A stretch of 64,000 nt of DNA, taken from NCBI GenBank assembly GCA_022539475.1, contig VCMS01000031.1:186001-250000 (forward strand), given 5' to 3'. A program made the translations under genes and the position numbers. Source of the stretch: Gracilaria domingensis. Lineage: Eukaryota; Rhodophyta; Florideophyceae; Gracilariales; Gracilariaceae. The notes under the pieces were generated by a model. It was not told the DNA's origin and ran no database searches. It saw only the letters and a program-made list of their open reading frames with translations. Each line of letters begins with the position of its first letter. Within the stretch, counting starts at the first letter, position 1. Below are positions 52,251-64,000 of the stretch, in pieces.

Positions 52251-53715
52251 AAATGCCCTCCCCTTAAAAGAAATTATTTCAAAAATGTGAACGAATAATG
52301 AACGTAATGTGAGCCTTGTTTAGAAGCCATTATTGGCAGTTGTAAAACATATAAAACTAGCTTTATTTGAATGTAATGTGACTCAGAGAACTTCATATCA
52401 CTTTCCTCATAGCCTCAAAGAAAGTTCCTATTTGACACCCTAAGTTCTTCGGAATCGCGTTTGGCTCAGGCGGTGGTCCATGCGTTCTCCATCTTCTCAA
52501 GCGGCCCCTAAAACTATATCACGGTATCGTCACCCACTTCGGCCTCGCGCGTCAATATAATATGCTCCAATTCAAGTCCGATTGCACGCGTGTCCTTCAT
52601 CTTCCGCTGCTCACCTTCTTGCCCCGCCACTGGCGCTCTCGGCTACGCCCGACATGGATACTCCATGCACTTGTCTCTTGCTCAAGCGCTTGAACTGGGA
52701 GATGTTTCAGAGTCCCGCGCGGCACGCCACGCTTACCACGACGGACGCTGCCCCCGGAGCAGCAGCAAGGGAGAGGGTGACAGACGCAGAACTAGCCGGT
52801 GTGCTTGCGAAAGCAGAAGAAGGCCATGCTTTGAAGAATTGAGCGTGAAGTAAAAACCTCACTCATGAAGCTCTCTGTCCTGAAGGTCTGAAGAGCCGAA
52901 AACTCTCTTGATTGAGGAACGTTATAGGTGCAGATCGTTGCCTTGCTTGGCCCGTTTCCCATCTTTCCCCCTCCTTCACTGGTTCGCGGATCCACCCACC
53001 TTCGGTGTAATCGTCGGAGGGAATTCGGAACTCCGTGGTTGTAAACCGTGTCTCACACAGAGTATGAATCATTCACCAGTTCTGCTTCGCGATCCCACCG
53101 TACTCTCCCATCCATGCTGGATGGCTCTCCTTAGCTCTTGGAGGGGTTTAGCCGCACACTGTATGCATCATGCAACGTTTCTGGGCTAGAAGCCCTTTCA
53201 TTTCTCCCATTCATTCCGCAAAGCTATTCTTTGACTTTCAAAACGGTCGCACCAAGAGAAAATGGGGGAGAGCAGCTCTGAGGTGTTGTACAGTGAAATT
53301 CTGGAGCTCGCAGGTCCAAGGGTAGCTGAACCATACCCACATCAGTGTTGCAGAAGAGCTTACGAGGTTCTTCGCAGTGCATTGCTCTCTCCTCCAATAC
53401 CACGAAGAATACGGTTGACTCCATCTAGCGATGAGTGTCTGATGCAAGGAGGTGATCAATCCTAGCGCATTGGTTGATAAAATAGCAACGCTTCCGGCAT
53501 CTAGTACGACTGCTCAGACCCAATTCATTTCTAAGTATTGCCGACGACGGAATCTCATGTCCAACGACACTAATCAGACGCAAAATGATCGAGACGTCTT
53601 CAACAGTTCAAGAAGTGAACGCCTGCTCCACGTCGCAGTTCTTGTAAATTTGTCCTTGAGCTCCAGTCTCCAAACATGAAACCCATTGCATCAAAACAAC
53701 CTTGTATTCAGACTG
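52251..53715. other. No supported gene
   Basis: Several short overlapping frames (52582-52853, 53262-53465, 53452-53679) have no motif or supporting structure. This is the 3' flank of Tnp2 element 4. Confidence 0.4.
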
Positions 53716-56612
53716 CTAATGAGGCCAACGGTCTTTCAAGTCGTCTTTTAAAGTGAAGTGCATGAACGTATGCGAGCGTCTGTAGTAGATCTCAACCACT
53801 AGACTGTCTTCTATCTGCATTTCACAGGCAACATAGTAGCTTGCTCTTTCTCGTTTGGCTCGTAAACAGAGTGAGGATACCTTCATCAGCCCAGAAGCAT
53901 TCTGCACAACGCCACCAGAATTGAATCGCAGTCTAGGATAGAATGTGCAGAACGAGAATGTCTCAATAAGAAGGGATGCTTCAGTAGCTGAGAGACCTTC
54001 GTACTTTCGCCGAAGGTAACCGTGTAACAATCTCTTTAGCGATTGATCCTCCTCAGACTCATCATTTAATTCGTACTTATGTCCGGCACCTCGAAGCGCG
54101 TACCCATCTTCTCGGTTACGCTCATCCCACTCAGGATCGTCTCCCGCAAATCCCACTTTGCAATAGGACTTGAAACTCTCGTAGGAGAGCGCTGACCGAA
54201 ATAGAGACGACGTCGCATGTGTCCGAGCATTGAATCTTCCAAGAATCCAACCAATGTAACGCTCCATTCAATACTGAGAGTACAGTACTGGTGGTCCATT
54301 TGCTCTAACGCATTCCTTCAGATGTAGAATCAAGTGAATTACGTACTCCCACATGCTCACACACTCAAGTTCGTGCTGAAAGTAACCACGCTCAAAATGC
54401 TCATAGAAATCTATGCAATGATTTCCTAGCTCGTTCAAATTGGTCTCCATCAAAGATCCACGCCAGTACAAATTTACAATCTGAACCAGGTAGCTCCATC
54501 GAGATATGTACGGCTCACCAAGTATCCCATCCAGTACGATTAGAATGTAATGTAGTATGAATGCTTTAACCTCTTCGGACTTCCATTCAGCAAATCGCGA
54601 CATTGACCTTGGACGGGAACTCATCTGGTTCGGTATGCCGCTACCAAAGCTCTGCAGCTCACGGCAATCCTCTGTATGTGTAATGCTCTCAGATGGTATG
54701 GCTGACTGAGAGCACCGCACCATAAACGAATGAAGTCTTTCCCAATATTGTAAAATAGGTGCATGACATCAATGGGGAAACAAGAGTAGGGCTCGAGATG
54801 TGATATTGAGAAAAGAACTGAACCTTCAGAAATTCCCGACTTCTTTTCTAGTTCCAATCTGTTGTTTCCTTGAACAGAATCCAATTACGATATAATCTCT
54901 AAGGTATCACTTGTATCACGTATGGGAAGTGCCTTGATATCGAACATGTTACAGAGTGACCCGTTGTTCATCTTGAACATGCTTGGATAGTAGTAGTGTC
55001 GGTGAGTGGGTGACCACACTCCTTTTATTTGACAGTACCTACAAGGAGCTTTTCCATTTTGACCTTTCAACACAGCGATCTTCTTCATTGCTGGGAGATC
55101 CCCGCCGAACCACAAGAGATGGACACGCACACACCGTGAAGAAGCAGCAAAGAACATAAATTCGGTCCCTGAACCATCTTTGTTAATGGATTCAATTTCT
55201 CTTACAAGAGGATAGATAAAGTATTGTAAGTTCACTGACTCGCTTGGACCAGGAATAAATCCCATCGGAAGAACGTTCTTCACTGAAAGGCGCTTGTGCG
55301 GAGGTAGATTGCAAAAGAGAACTGCAATGGGCCACACGTCGTAAGATCGCTTTCGAATAGCTGGAAATCCATCACATGATAGCTTGATACACACGTCATT
55401 GCTCAACTCGGAGTGGCCCCCAAATCTGTCAAATAACCGTTGGTATACTTGTCCAACAAAGAAGTCCTTGTATGTCTCAGTCGTGCAGTGATCCCAAGGC
55501 TGCGTGTACGAAAACAACTCTTCGCATCTATCTTTGTCTAGGAATATATCACGGAGCCTAGGTGCCAGCTTCATCCAGCAAAAATATAGATCAGGACTTT
55601 GAACAGTCTCAAGAGGACGCAGCTTTCCACACACTGAGCATTCAGTGTGGTGTGGATCAGAGAAACACATGTGCCCCGGACATATGAAAAACTTCTCTAG
55701 GGTTTCTTCTATTCCGGAGTCCTTCTGAAGTCTATACAAAACTGTCTTCCAACTACGATAAAGCGCCCTGATTACCTGGAGAATGTCATCCATAACTGCT
55801 CGTGTTAATCCGTTCTTGAAGTAGATCTCCACCCAATCCTTGTTTGCGTTCATCCAAAAACGGAAGGCTTGAGACGGACCTGAGGTAGATTGAAGCCGGC
55901 AAAATTGAGATTGAGAGCTCTGAAAATCGTCCGTTCCCGCCTCGGTATATTCCTGGTGACAACTAAGGGCGGATGCCTGTTCAAGGCTTTCGAGGAAAAT
56001 ACTCATTGGGTGAGAAAGCGTGGTTGTATGCGATGTAGTAGAAGGACTTTGGGGCGACCCATTGAAAATGACATTGATTAGGGGCTTTTCGTGCTCAGCC
56101 AAGGAGGAATTCTACAGGTTCTGTGTAATCAAATCCTGACTGCCTTGGGGCTGATTCAGAAAATTAATGCTATGTTCTGGACTTGAGGACGGTGAATGGA
56201 AAGATGTAACCGGCTCTGCATTTTCTGCGACAGCGGGAGATGTTGAGGAGGTCATCCCAGTTGCGAGAGATGGTAACGGGGGTCCGGAGACGTCCTCAGT
56301 TTGTGCGGTATGGTCTTGAAGATGGGCGTCGTTAGCAGAATAGTTATGAGATGATACGTTGTTCTCCTTTTCTAAATCAGGAGCAGATTTCCGTGAAGCA
56401 AGCAGAATCTGCTGAACAGAATCTCTATATAATCTTCCGTATTCTTCCCTTACATTTTGACTTCGTGCAAAGGTAGGTCCCCATTTCAGATCCGCACGAT
56501 ACCCATCACGCACTCTCTGTTTGTTCGCAATTCTTCGATGATTAAGCATTGTGCTGCGACTTACTGCTTTTCCCTTTGGGTAGCAGGAACACTCATACTG
56601 TGGCGAACACAC
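53716..56612 (-). mobile_element. Tnp2 transposase, nearly complete but broken (element 4)
   Basis: Four consecutive pieces form one Tnp2 protein. The first (56612-56112) has a Cys-rich start (CSPQYECSCYPKGKAVSRST) and a basic region. After a TAG at 56112-56114 the same frame gives the main core (56102-54885): GHMCFSD and CSVCGK, LSCDGFPAIRKRS, YDVWPIAVLFCNLPPHKR, GFIPGPSESVN and APCRYCQIKG. After a TAA it continues with CFPIDVMHLFYNIGKDFIRLW, then shifts. The end has a TGA where Trp is expected, directly before MERYIGWILGRFNART, the conserved ERY-G motif. So there are three stops and one shift. It is distinct from elements 1-3. The divergent partner gene begins 335 bases away. Confidence 0.75.
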
Positions 56613-56946
56613 ATATTTGGTTGTACCTATGTTTCCCGAAGGATATCTTCCGGACGATGCTCAATCTCTGTGTGTCATGGAGTTGGACTCATCTGTACAG
56701 GTCTGTCTTCAAGATTTCCTTCTTAGTAATGTGGAAATAGTTGTACTCGTTACTGATCCAATTTCGTTTCAATCCCTTTCTCTTCGTGAAACGTTTTCAT
56801 CTGCTTCAACCGATAGGTCCCTCTTCTGGTCCCGGCCTTTGAATGTGATGGGTGTTTAAAACCGCCTCTCCATCACTCTCTGTAACTGATCAGCATCATC
56901 GCTTCTCGTCAGAACGTCCCCGAATACTTCACCATCTCGCGCTAGA

Positions 56947-58160
56947 ATGCCACCGCTCACGCCACTTGAAAGGCATTTGCAGAAGGCGAAAGATGATATT
57001 ATTCAAGCGTTTCGCGTTAAAATTGGAGTTCTGAGTCGTCGGCTTGAGAACGTGGAGACACCTTCTGCTCTTCCTCCTATTGCCAGCCCCGTCCGAGGAG
57101 TAGACTTTGCAAGAGAGCCAAATGTTACAGCTCTCATGCGCGCCGCCATAGAATCAAGGAATTCTTCAATTCCAAAGGTTCACGAAAGGTACATTCAGTT
57201 TCGCGACGATGTTTCTGATAAGAAGCTGAATTCAGATACAAAGGATGCGCTAGGAGTTCTCATGCTGCAACATATTGGTCCTGAATTTGGTAAGCTGAGC
57301 TGGTCGAAAGCTTCGAAGTCAACGCATATAGCGCAATGTGAAATGGTAATACAGAAGGCCGCTGAATCGAGAGACTTCACGGTGTATCGCCAAAGTAGTA
57401 ATTTGTGGTGTATTCGGCGGTTTGGTGAGCAGCGCATGAAGTCAAAGAAATCAGCAGTGAAAGGAAAGAAGTTAGAACCCGGCTCTGTTGGAGAAGTCAT
57501 GAATTGCGGAAAGACCGAGAATTTTGGCACGAACTTGTCAACGTGTTCACCTCGAAATGAACAGAAGAAATCGTCAGATGGTAAAGCTCCGTCAGCGACA
57601 CCTGGCTCAAAACAGACGTTTGTTGACAATGAAAAGGCCTACCACATAGCTCCATTGGAGTCGTTTGCAGAAGACGAAAGAATCCGGAAAGAATGTTGCT
57701 AAAAACGGAGACAAGAAGTTCACAACTGTCAATAATGATCGCCATACATCGAAGATGAAACGCTCTGGAAATGAAACTGATTCTGAAAAGAAGAAAGAGG
57801 ATGAGCCTAGCATGCATTCGCAGAGCGGTGATGATGATAAAGAAGAGGGAGATGAAGAAAGGCTCGATCCAGGAACAATGTACAATGATTTAGAATCCAA
57901 AAGAAGGTTCAAAATGCGTGCGATGGAGCTCCTCGTATCTGTTGAACGAAGATGATAGGAATATACAGAACGTGAAAGATGGAAATAGTACCACTTCTTA
58001 TGCACAGCATAACATTGAGTCGATGCCAAACGGTTCTAACACCAACGTACCCAAGACGAGAAAATCGGGAAAAACAATCGCTCGATCGCAAGAGAATAAC
58101 ATCACTCAAAAACGTAAGAGTGAAAGCAGTAATAAGATCGCAAAGAGACATAAGGTTTGA
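56947..58160 (+). mobile_element. Divergent second gene of Tnp2 element 4, frameshifted
   Basis: From the ATG at 56947 (context AGAATGCC) a 251-residue frame runs to 57702: a helical start, then VTALMRAAIESRNSS, HERYIQFRDDVSD, EFGKLSWSKA and a region LWCIRRFGEQRMKSKKSAVKGKK. Basic and acidic continuation appears in other frames (57665-57955 with GDDDKEEGDEE, and 57918-58160 ending SSNKIAKRHKV), so about two shifts have occurred. It has the same position, orientation and overall design (helical domain, acidic stretch, Lys-rich end) as the second genes of elements 2 and 3, but little direct sequence identity. Function unknown. Confidence 0.55.
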
Positions 58161-60260
58161 AGCGAACACGGTTTGGAGTCGAGGTACCGAAATCAAATGG
58201 TGGATACATTCGAAGCTTCGCAGACATAATCAGATGTCAGCCTAGAGCTGTAAAGGGAAAGCATAAACGACTTGGATCTGGTGTCTCAAACTGTAAGATG
58301 AAAGTGCCAATGAGCAGCAATTGACATGAGTGGAGCTTCCTAAGTCGAAGAAAATGATTGCACTTTCCACGCCATTCAGATTTCAGTCATTGCGATATAT
58401 GCCTTATAGCATCTGCATCTCAAAGAATTATCTGACTTCGTCGCCGCGGTAAGAAGCTCACTGATGCTACCGTGAAAGCAAACATATGTTAGTATACACC
58501 ACGCGTTGGATGGTTGCTTACGTTAGAGATAATAAATAAACGGTTGCCGACAAAGAAGTGCAAGTAAAAGCCCCTGATTTGGTATCCTAGGCTTGACTCA
58601 ACGAGCACATTCAAGGTCTTTGAACTATGAGTTTGAAGCTGATTTCATCGGCGCACCAGATCTAGGCAACTTCCAATGATTACGTCTAAAAATGAGATCA
58701 GAAACTGCGCAATTGACGATTTTCAACCTCCTCTCACGAAGGAAAAAGACAGAAAACAATTGTTGTACAAACGAAACATTTTGTGTGAGCATGAACGAAT
58801 GTACGCCAAAGTGGGTCCAAAAGTTTGAATCAGGATCAAAGGTGATGCGTTACTATTGAATGGGATACCAGAAAGTGTGCAATAAGATCCTGTTCAATGA
58901 CATCAGATGTTCGCGTGCACACAGTACGCATAAATCGATATGCCGATAGCATACTCACGTTTTTGAGCGAATCAAACTAGCTCCAAGACATTTTGAATGT
59001 CTTTGGCATGAAAACCAAAGGAGACGTTGTGAAGTATGGGCTCTGGCAATTTCAACGTTTGACAAATGCATGGCTTTTTGCATCATGGCAAGAGTTGCTT
59101 TTATTTTCTTTCATCGAGGGCTAAAGAGGTAGTTACACGGATGGCGGGCGTGTCTCGAGCCTTCGGTGAAATTCGTTGTGTCATATATGCACCCACAAAT
59201 GCCTAAACCCTATAGAATACCATGTCGCACGCTTTCGAAGTTGAAAAGTTGAGCTTGACAGCGTCACAGATGCATACACTTTCCAGCTTCAAACTTGACG
59301 AAGAACGACAGTCACAACAGAGCCTGACTTCTCCCATGAATCAACTAATTAATTTGATCACAGAGAGACGCGTTCAAATGAAATAATAATTTTTAAAATT
59401 AAGATGGTGTCGAGAAGCATGACTTCTGATTGGTTAATAGAGGTGACGAGAACCAGAAGCTTCGATTGGTTCTCAGATGCGTGGTGAGGATACCCATTAA
59501 TAACGCCTGGCGCCGAAGACGACGTAGAAGGTAAACAGGCTGCGCCATGCAAAGATAGTTCTGAAAACAGAAGGCCATACTGTTCTGCTTCATCATTCCA
59601 TACTCAATGCAATGAGGTTCCGGACCGAAGGTTGCAATTGTTGAAATATCGAAGTGGACTAAAGCCGTAGCTGCATAGTTTTGCGTCGACTAGATCAAAG
59701 CCGTTCCGAATCACGAGCATTAGAAAGAGACGCAAGTGCCAGGAGGTTCTGAGGGACAACGAAAAAAGAGAAACACATCCAGACCAGTCAGTGTGCGGGT
59801 GGCACTGCGCCCTTCGTTCGACTGCCCCTTCTGACTTGCAACATTCAAAGCGAACGACGAGCGCCCAAGAGTTGCTACTGCCCCTAGCAGTCTGACGAAT
59901 AGCAACCGCCCCAGTAATTGGATAGTAGTGGATAGATCGCTCTTGCACGAAAAAGCAATCCTCATGCACCGTTTCAAGGCCTTGTCCAAGTCATTCAGAG
60001 AAGCACGATGAAACCTATTCTCATTTCAAAACTAAATGCCACGCTTCAAATTGCGCTTGCGTTCAATTGAGCTTGCGTTCGTGGTAGTTATTAATGCCGG
60101 AGAGATTGGCACGTTTGGGAATTGCAGATTCCGAAAAAACGGATTGGCCACTGCAGTTTCCACATGTAATTAAGGTTTGACATAGGAACGACACTTCTAC
60201 ACCCGTTTGAACCATTTTTGATCGTTGGACGCTGATACAGTGCTACATCCAAGAATATTT
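58161..60260. other. No supported gene
   Basis: About 2.1 kb with only short frames. The minus-strand frames at 59604-59989 overlap each other and have no motif. Presumed flank of element 4 and 3' flank of the glycosylasparaginase remnant. Confidence 0.45.
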
Positions 60261-61132
60261 CTAGGATACATACATTTCTCCTTTCACCTTGATGCTCTCG
60301 ATTTGAGACATACCTTCGCGCCAGCCAACTGCGCTGAATCCATCATGTATGCACGCAGCACCATACGCGCTATCTGAAGTCATGGCGACTATGGACACTT
60401 GAAAACTGTCATCTGCTTCTCGTACGCGTCGTATAGCGAAGGAAGAAGCTTCAGTTGCGGAGCAACCGTCGCTCATACGTTCAACAGCGAGAAAAGCTAG
60501 ACAGAATCGCATCATTTTGTCACCATCCCCAGATGCCACTGCAGCTGCACCCCGGGATGCGTAGAGACCTGCACCAATTATTGGGCTGTCACCGACCCTA
60601 CAACGGATTTGAACTGCATACCGCTCGCCGCGTAACCAACAGTTATCGCACCTATTCAGTCCCGAGCAATCATACCTACAGTGTCGAAATGGGCCATACC
60701 ACTGTTCGTGTGATATTCTGGTGACGAACTGGTGCTCGCGAGAAACTGCTGGTAACGTATAGCAGCATGGGGTGTGAGTAGATCCTGTCTGGAATGAAAT
60801 CCATGCTGTTTGATACACAAAGCTGCACCGTCTCCGGCCAGCATTGGATGGTCTGAATGTCGGAGCACTCCGTGAGCAGTATAGAGTGCTGAGCGATAGC
60901 CCGTAAGTGCCATGGCTGACCCTGCGAAACTCTTCATGGCTGCGTCCAGCTATAGATTACAAGCAGCATTTGGAATGCCACCATATCCAGCTGGTGTCAC
61001 GCTTTCGTCCTCTTCAACCACCTCTATGCCAGTTTCGACTGCTATCGCTGAAGAGAAGGATGAAGAGAGCGCATCTGAAGCAGAAAAGACCCCATCTTTA
61101 GAGGACCCCCAAGTAGAGACAAATGATGCCAT
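60261..61132 (-). pseudogene. Glycosylasparaginase (aspartylglucosaminidase), broken
   Basis: This lysosomal/vacuolar Ntn-hydrolase cleaves the GlcNAc-Asn bond during glycoprotein breakdown. From the ATG at 61132 come the typical N-terminal strand and helix (SFVSTWGSSKDG, then SAIAVETGIEVVE), GYGGIPN, LAGDGAA and the autocleavage/nucleophile region HFDTVGMIARD, where Thr would be the catalytic residue. Then RVGDSPIIGAGLYA and SGDGDKMMRF, the substrate-binding loop, and a VAMTSDSAYGAACIH end. Damage: TAG after PNAACNL, TGA after MIARD, and one shift between GMQFK and RVGDSP. The total of about 290 codons is shorter than the usual 320-350, mainly at the N-terminus. Same strand as the photolyase remnant upstream. 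Confidence 0.8.
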
Positions 61133-61659
61133 CTCCGAAGGCTATCTCCGATTGAGTCTATTTCAATAAATGATCTCCAAACGTCGTGAATTTTTGGAGC
61201 GGTCGGTGATTTCCAGAGAAATCTCAACTCGGCGTGATATGTGTGCCTCTCTCGGTAACGGACTGGGCCAGCGACCTAATCATCAGTCATGACTCACGAC
61301 TCATGACACGATCTTGTTTTTTGAAATCAGAACACTTTGATGCCGAGTCCAATACAGTGATCTCTGAATGAATGTCTGGAGGAATCTCACTGACATGATT
61401 TGGATACGGATACTGCGGCCTTCAGCAAAAGACTGAGCGGGGGATCCACCAAAGGGAGTTTGAATAGTTTCGATTGTGCGTTTGTCGTCTCTGTGCCGGA
61501 GCTATTTAAGAGGGTTAGATGCTTTTGAGGTGGGAAGGTGGGTGCTACGCAGACATGTTAAGCGAGATTGCAAGAAGGGAAGCGGGCTTCCCAAGGGTGC
61601 ACACTGTGCAGTAGTTCAGACGACTACCCCTAGTGCGGAGATACTTCCTTCTGAGGAAT
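61133..61659. other. Intergenic, no gene seen
   Basis: Spacer between two pseudogenes on the same strand; no motif or frame of note. Confidence 0.45.
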
Positions 61660-63400
61660 TCACGTTTTGAGTTTTCTTGTGACAGGTGTTGCGTTGGAAC
61701 GCTTTGTGAGTTTTGAAGCGTCCGAAGCTGCTTTGCTGATTCTACGTCGCTTGCGAGTGTCTCCAATGGTTAGCTGTCGTTTTCCTTTCCCATGCTGTTG
61801 CCAAAGGTTAGCAATGTGAGAAGGCAGCCCTTCTTCGCTAACCATTTTGTTCACAATGGCAATGTATGCCGCCATTGTCAAATTTTCTTCTCAAGCCGGT
61901 CTCGTTCATCTATTGTACTTTGCCCCATATCGGTCTTTCAGTCCAGCCTCGGTCGTGCAGTCCGAAGCACCGTACAACACCAGTGTACGAATTAGGCTCA
62001 ACAGCGTCCAGCTCCCATTCATTGCTGAGTCGTAAGGCGTAGTCCATGTCATCTTTTGGGTCTTCAACCCATCCTATGATACGTTTCACCCAGTACATTC
62101 TCATGTATCCGTGGATTGTGCCTCTGACAATTATTTCCAGCTGCGCATCGTTACAGTAAGGATCTGCAGTGATATCTGCTTCTAGTTCTTCGCATGTGTG
62201 AATCTTCGGTCTCTTGTGGCTCTTATGCAGTGCGAGAGACTCTTTCGCAAAGTTCGGGACATATCATCGTACACGTCGTAGACCTTCGGGTTGAACCAAC
62301 AAGCATTAACGACCAATTCACGACGCACGGTGAGCTCTTCCAAGAAAGACTCCAAGCTTTCCTTCAAAGATGACTTCTTCTGTGCACGTTCCTTCGCGCG
62401 CAACGCACTGTCAATTGGTGATATATTACCTGCTCGAAGAAAGGGACTGAGAACAGATTGCATCTATTTGGCATGTTCATTTCGTCCTGATCCATATTCT
62501 CTCAGCCTCTTGGTAAGAAAACTTTCGAGACGGGTATGTGCTTCATTCTGTCAGCCACGAAAAGAGCGGACTCGGGGCGCCCCGCGATCCAGTCCTTCCA
62601 CGCTTTCCAATACAGCATCTATCGCATCCAAATCAAGAAGGCTCATATCGGGGTCCATAGATTTGATCCAGTTGATCACGTCACAAGAGGATTGCTGAGG
62701 TAGTTCGATTTCGGGCATAGGAACCAGGTAGTCATTTAGAGCCCGATTTATATTTGGACGAATTGTTCGTGCTGCGTACTCCCCTTTGTTTGACGCCACT
62801 TGCCCAGGAACGACCACACCGGCTGCGATGGCATATATTGGGATACGAAGCGACAAGCAACCGCCTCTCGATCTGCCCTACCCGCCTTAGATAGCAAGTG
62901 TCCGTAACCACCAGTACAGCGTCCTTTGCAAGTGCAGTAATCGCTGCGCAAGTATCATGACCTGGCTCTATAACAGCGAACGGAATTGACTTCTGGTGTA
63001 AATCGCGCTCTACATCTGACAGAATCTCAAGTTGGAACGCTGCATGCTGCTCTAGAAGCGGTTGCCCATCCTGAGCGACAGTGTCAAACACATGGACGAC
63101 TCGCAGAGGTTAAGATACTTTCGCAGAGATATATCGCGTGTCCTAATTCGAAATTGTAGCTAGTTCGTAAAGAGTCGGCCATCCAATACAGCACGAAGGC
63201 ACCGGATTTGTTGGCAACTTTGGTGTCAATCGTGTGAACGCGCGGGTCAGCGGGTGGAGATACGGAGGTTGTCGTGAGGATACGAGCACCGTGGGCGGCA
63301 AAAACTCGATTCCGCCTGGAGCAGAGATGATTGAGATATGCGGTAAGCGAACGAGCAGCGGGGGTGAACGGGGTGAGAAAGGATCGAAGTATAGCCATGG
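61660..63400 (-). pseudogene. Class II CPD photolyase, broken
   Basis: Photolyase uses FAD and blue light to split UV-made pyrimidine dimers. Pieces in order: a leader with possible organelle-targeting character, SGAFVLYWMADSLRTSYN (class II start), VFDTVAQDG, AAGVVVPGQVASNKGEYAAR with RTIRPNIN, LSPFLRAGNISP, FLEELTVRRELVVNACWFNP, LEIIVRGTIHGYMRMYWVKR, and the FAD/DNA-binding LDAVEPNSYTGVVRCFGLHD with GWTERPIWGK. The C-terminal MAAYIAIVNKMV and a basic tail follow. Damage is heavy: shifts near 63095, 62870, 62580 and 61900, at least one further stop before LSPFLRAG, and a TAG replacing Tyr after WGKVQ. Loss of UV repair would require another copy in the genome. Confidence 0.85.
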
Positions 63401-64000
63401 AGCCCTTCCGTTCGCAAAAGCTGGGGCTTCGGTGCTGGTTAAGAATATGTCTTTTCTCATTTATTGCGTCTCACGCCAGGGGCAAGTGACCAATCAGTGA
63501 TCGGCGCGAGGATAAAATCCGGCGAATGAGACACTTGTGTTGTTTGTTCCGCCAAAGTGATCGTTTGTTGGACTGCGCAATTTTCGATGCGCGATCAACG
63601 AACGCGCAGCACGACAAACGAGGGCTTCTCCGTTGGTGCTCGGCAGACGCCCCATCCTCAACATCACTGCTGCTTTTCATGTTTGAATGTATCGAAGGTA
63701 TGGATAGCCTTACTGCTTGGCAGCACAGTCTTGCTAAAGCGAAGTCTTGTGTTGGTACCCACGGCGAATGCACTGGCACTCTCACATTTCCACTACTGTG
63801 ACAACGAAAATGGTCGCCCGTGGACCCAGTTTTGCCTTCACGACACCCATCTCCCTGTTGTCACGCCGGCACACACGCCGGCGGGTCACAGATCAAAGGG
63901 GTGCGTCGTTGAGAATGGCGTTACCGGACAATTCTGCGTTGCAACGCAGCTTAGCGCAGTGGGGGCTCAAAAAACAGTTTCAACTCCATTTCCGCTCTCC
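63401..64000. other. No supported gene
   Basis: 5' flank of the photolyase remnant. Overlapping frames at 63471-63801 on both strands lack motifs. A small CGCCGGCACACACGCCGGCG palindrome-like motif lies near 63864. Confidence 0.4.

Noticed and set aside
53716-61132. Alternative genetic code with TGA read as Trp
   Set aside because: One TGA sits where Trp is expected in Tnp2 element 4, but TGG is used normally for Trp and intact genes such as 6778-7662 end in TGA.
60261-63400. Frame breaks caused only by sequencing errors
   Set aside because: Substitution-type stops (Tyr to TAG, Trp to TGA) occur beside shifts, and several long genes in the window are perfectly intact.

Overview
This is eukaryotic nuclear DNA. 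The genes are widely spaced and nearly all apparently intron-free, and much of the window is DNA transposons, tandem satellites and foldback repeats, with several broken host genes of eukaryotic type (site-2 protease, class II photolyase, glycosylasparaginase, calponin-homology protein). Intron-poor genes among many CACTA, hAT and tyrosine-recombinase elements fit a red alga (florideophyte) or another multicellular alga. That placement is an inference of moderate to low confidence, because no lineage-diagnostic gene is present. There is no bacterial operon structure, no CRISPR array and no recognisable rRNA or tRNA.

Layout. 0-4.5 kb: a decayed reverse-transcriptase/RNase H fossil, then a hAT-type element with a perfect 8-bp target duplication. 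4.5-9.5 kb: a cluster of secreted proteins, comprising two divergent paralogs of one unrecognised family and a third, longer protein with an in-frame stop. 10.4-13.1 kb: a GC-rich island with a broken site-2 protease head-to-head with a broken secreted protein resembling the choice-of-anchor A fold. 13-16.5 kb: AT-rich DNA, then a 90-bp satellite built of two palindromes per unit. 16.7-22 kb: a tyrosine-recombinase element, a calponin-homology pseudogene and a Tnp2 (CACTA-type) transposase abutting it. 22-27.1 kb: strong hairpins, a full-length 1010-residue Plavaka/CACTA-like transposase gene and a nested inverted-repeat array. 27.4-33.1 kb: the best host-like genes, namely a ParB-like-domain protein, a convergent pair of HAD phosphatase paralogs (one lacking the nucleophile), a ketopantoate-reductase-like protein and a 5'-truncated ribulose-phosphate epimerase. 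33.7-34.7 kb: a coiled-coil protein. 34.9-46.7 kb: two related Tnp2 elements with a divergent second gene, then a broken second copy of the Plavaka-like transposase. 47-52.3 kb: repeats, an array of intron-like units and a GC-rich island with gene remnants. 53.7-58.2 kb: a fourth Tnp2 element, again with a divergent partner gene. 60.2-63.4 kb: glycosylasparaginase and class II photolyase pseudogenes.

The most coherent system is the Tnp2 family: a transposase on one strand and, across a short divergent promoter region, a basic second protein on the other. In two elements this second protein is clearly homologous and in a third it is analogous. It may be the counterpart of the DNA-binding TnpA of En/Spm. 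Long intact frames (1010, 499 and 469 residues) beside genes carrying several stops and shifts indicate real gene decay rather than poor sequence.
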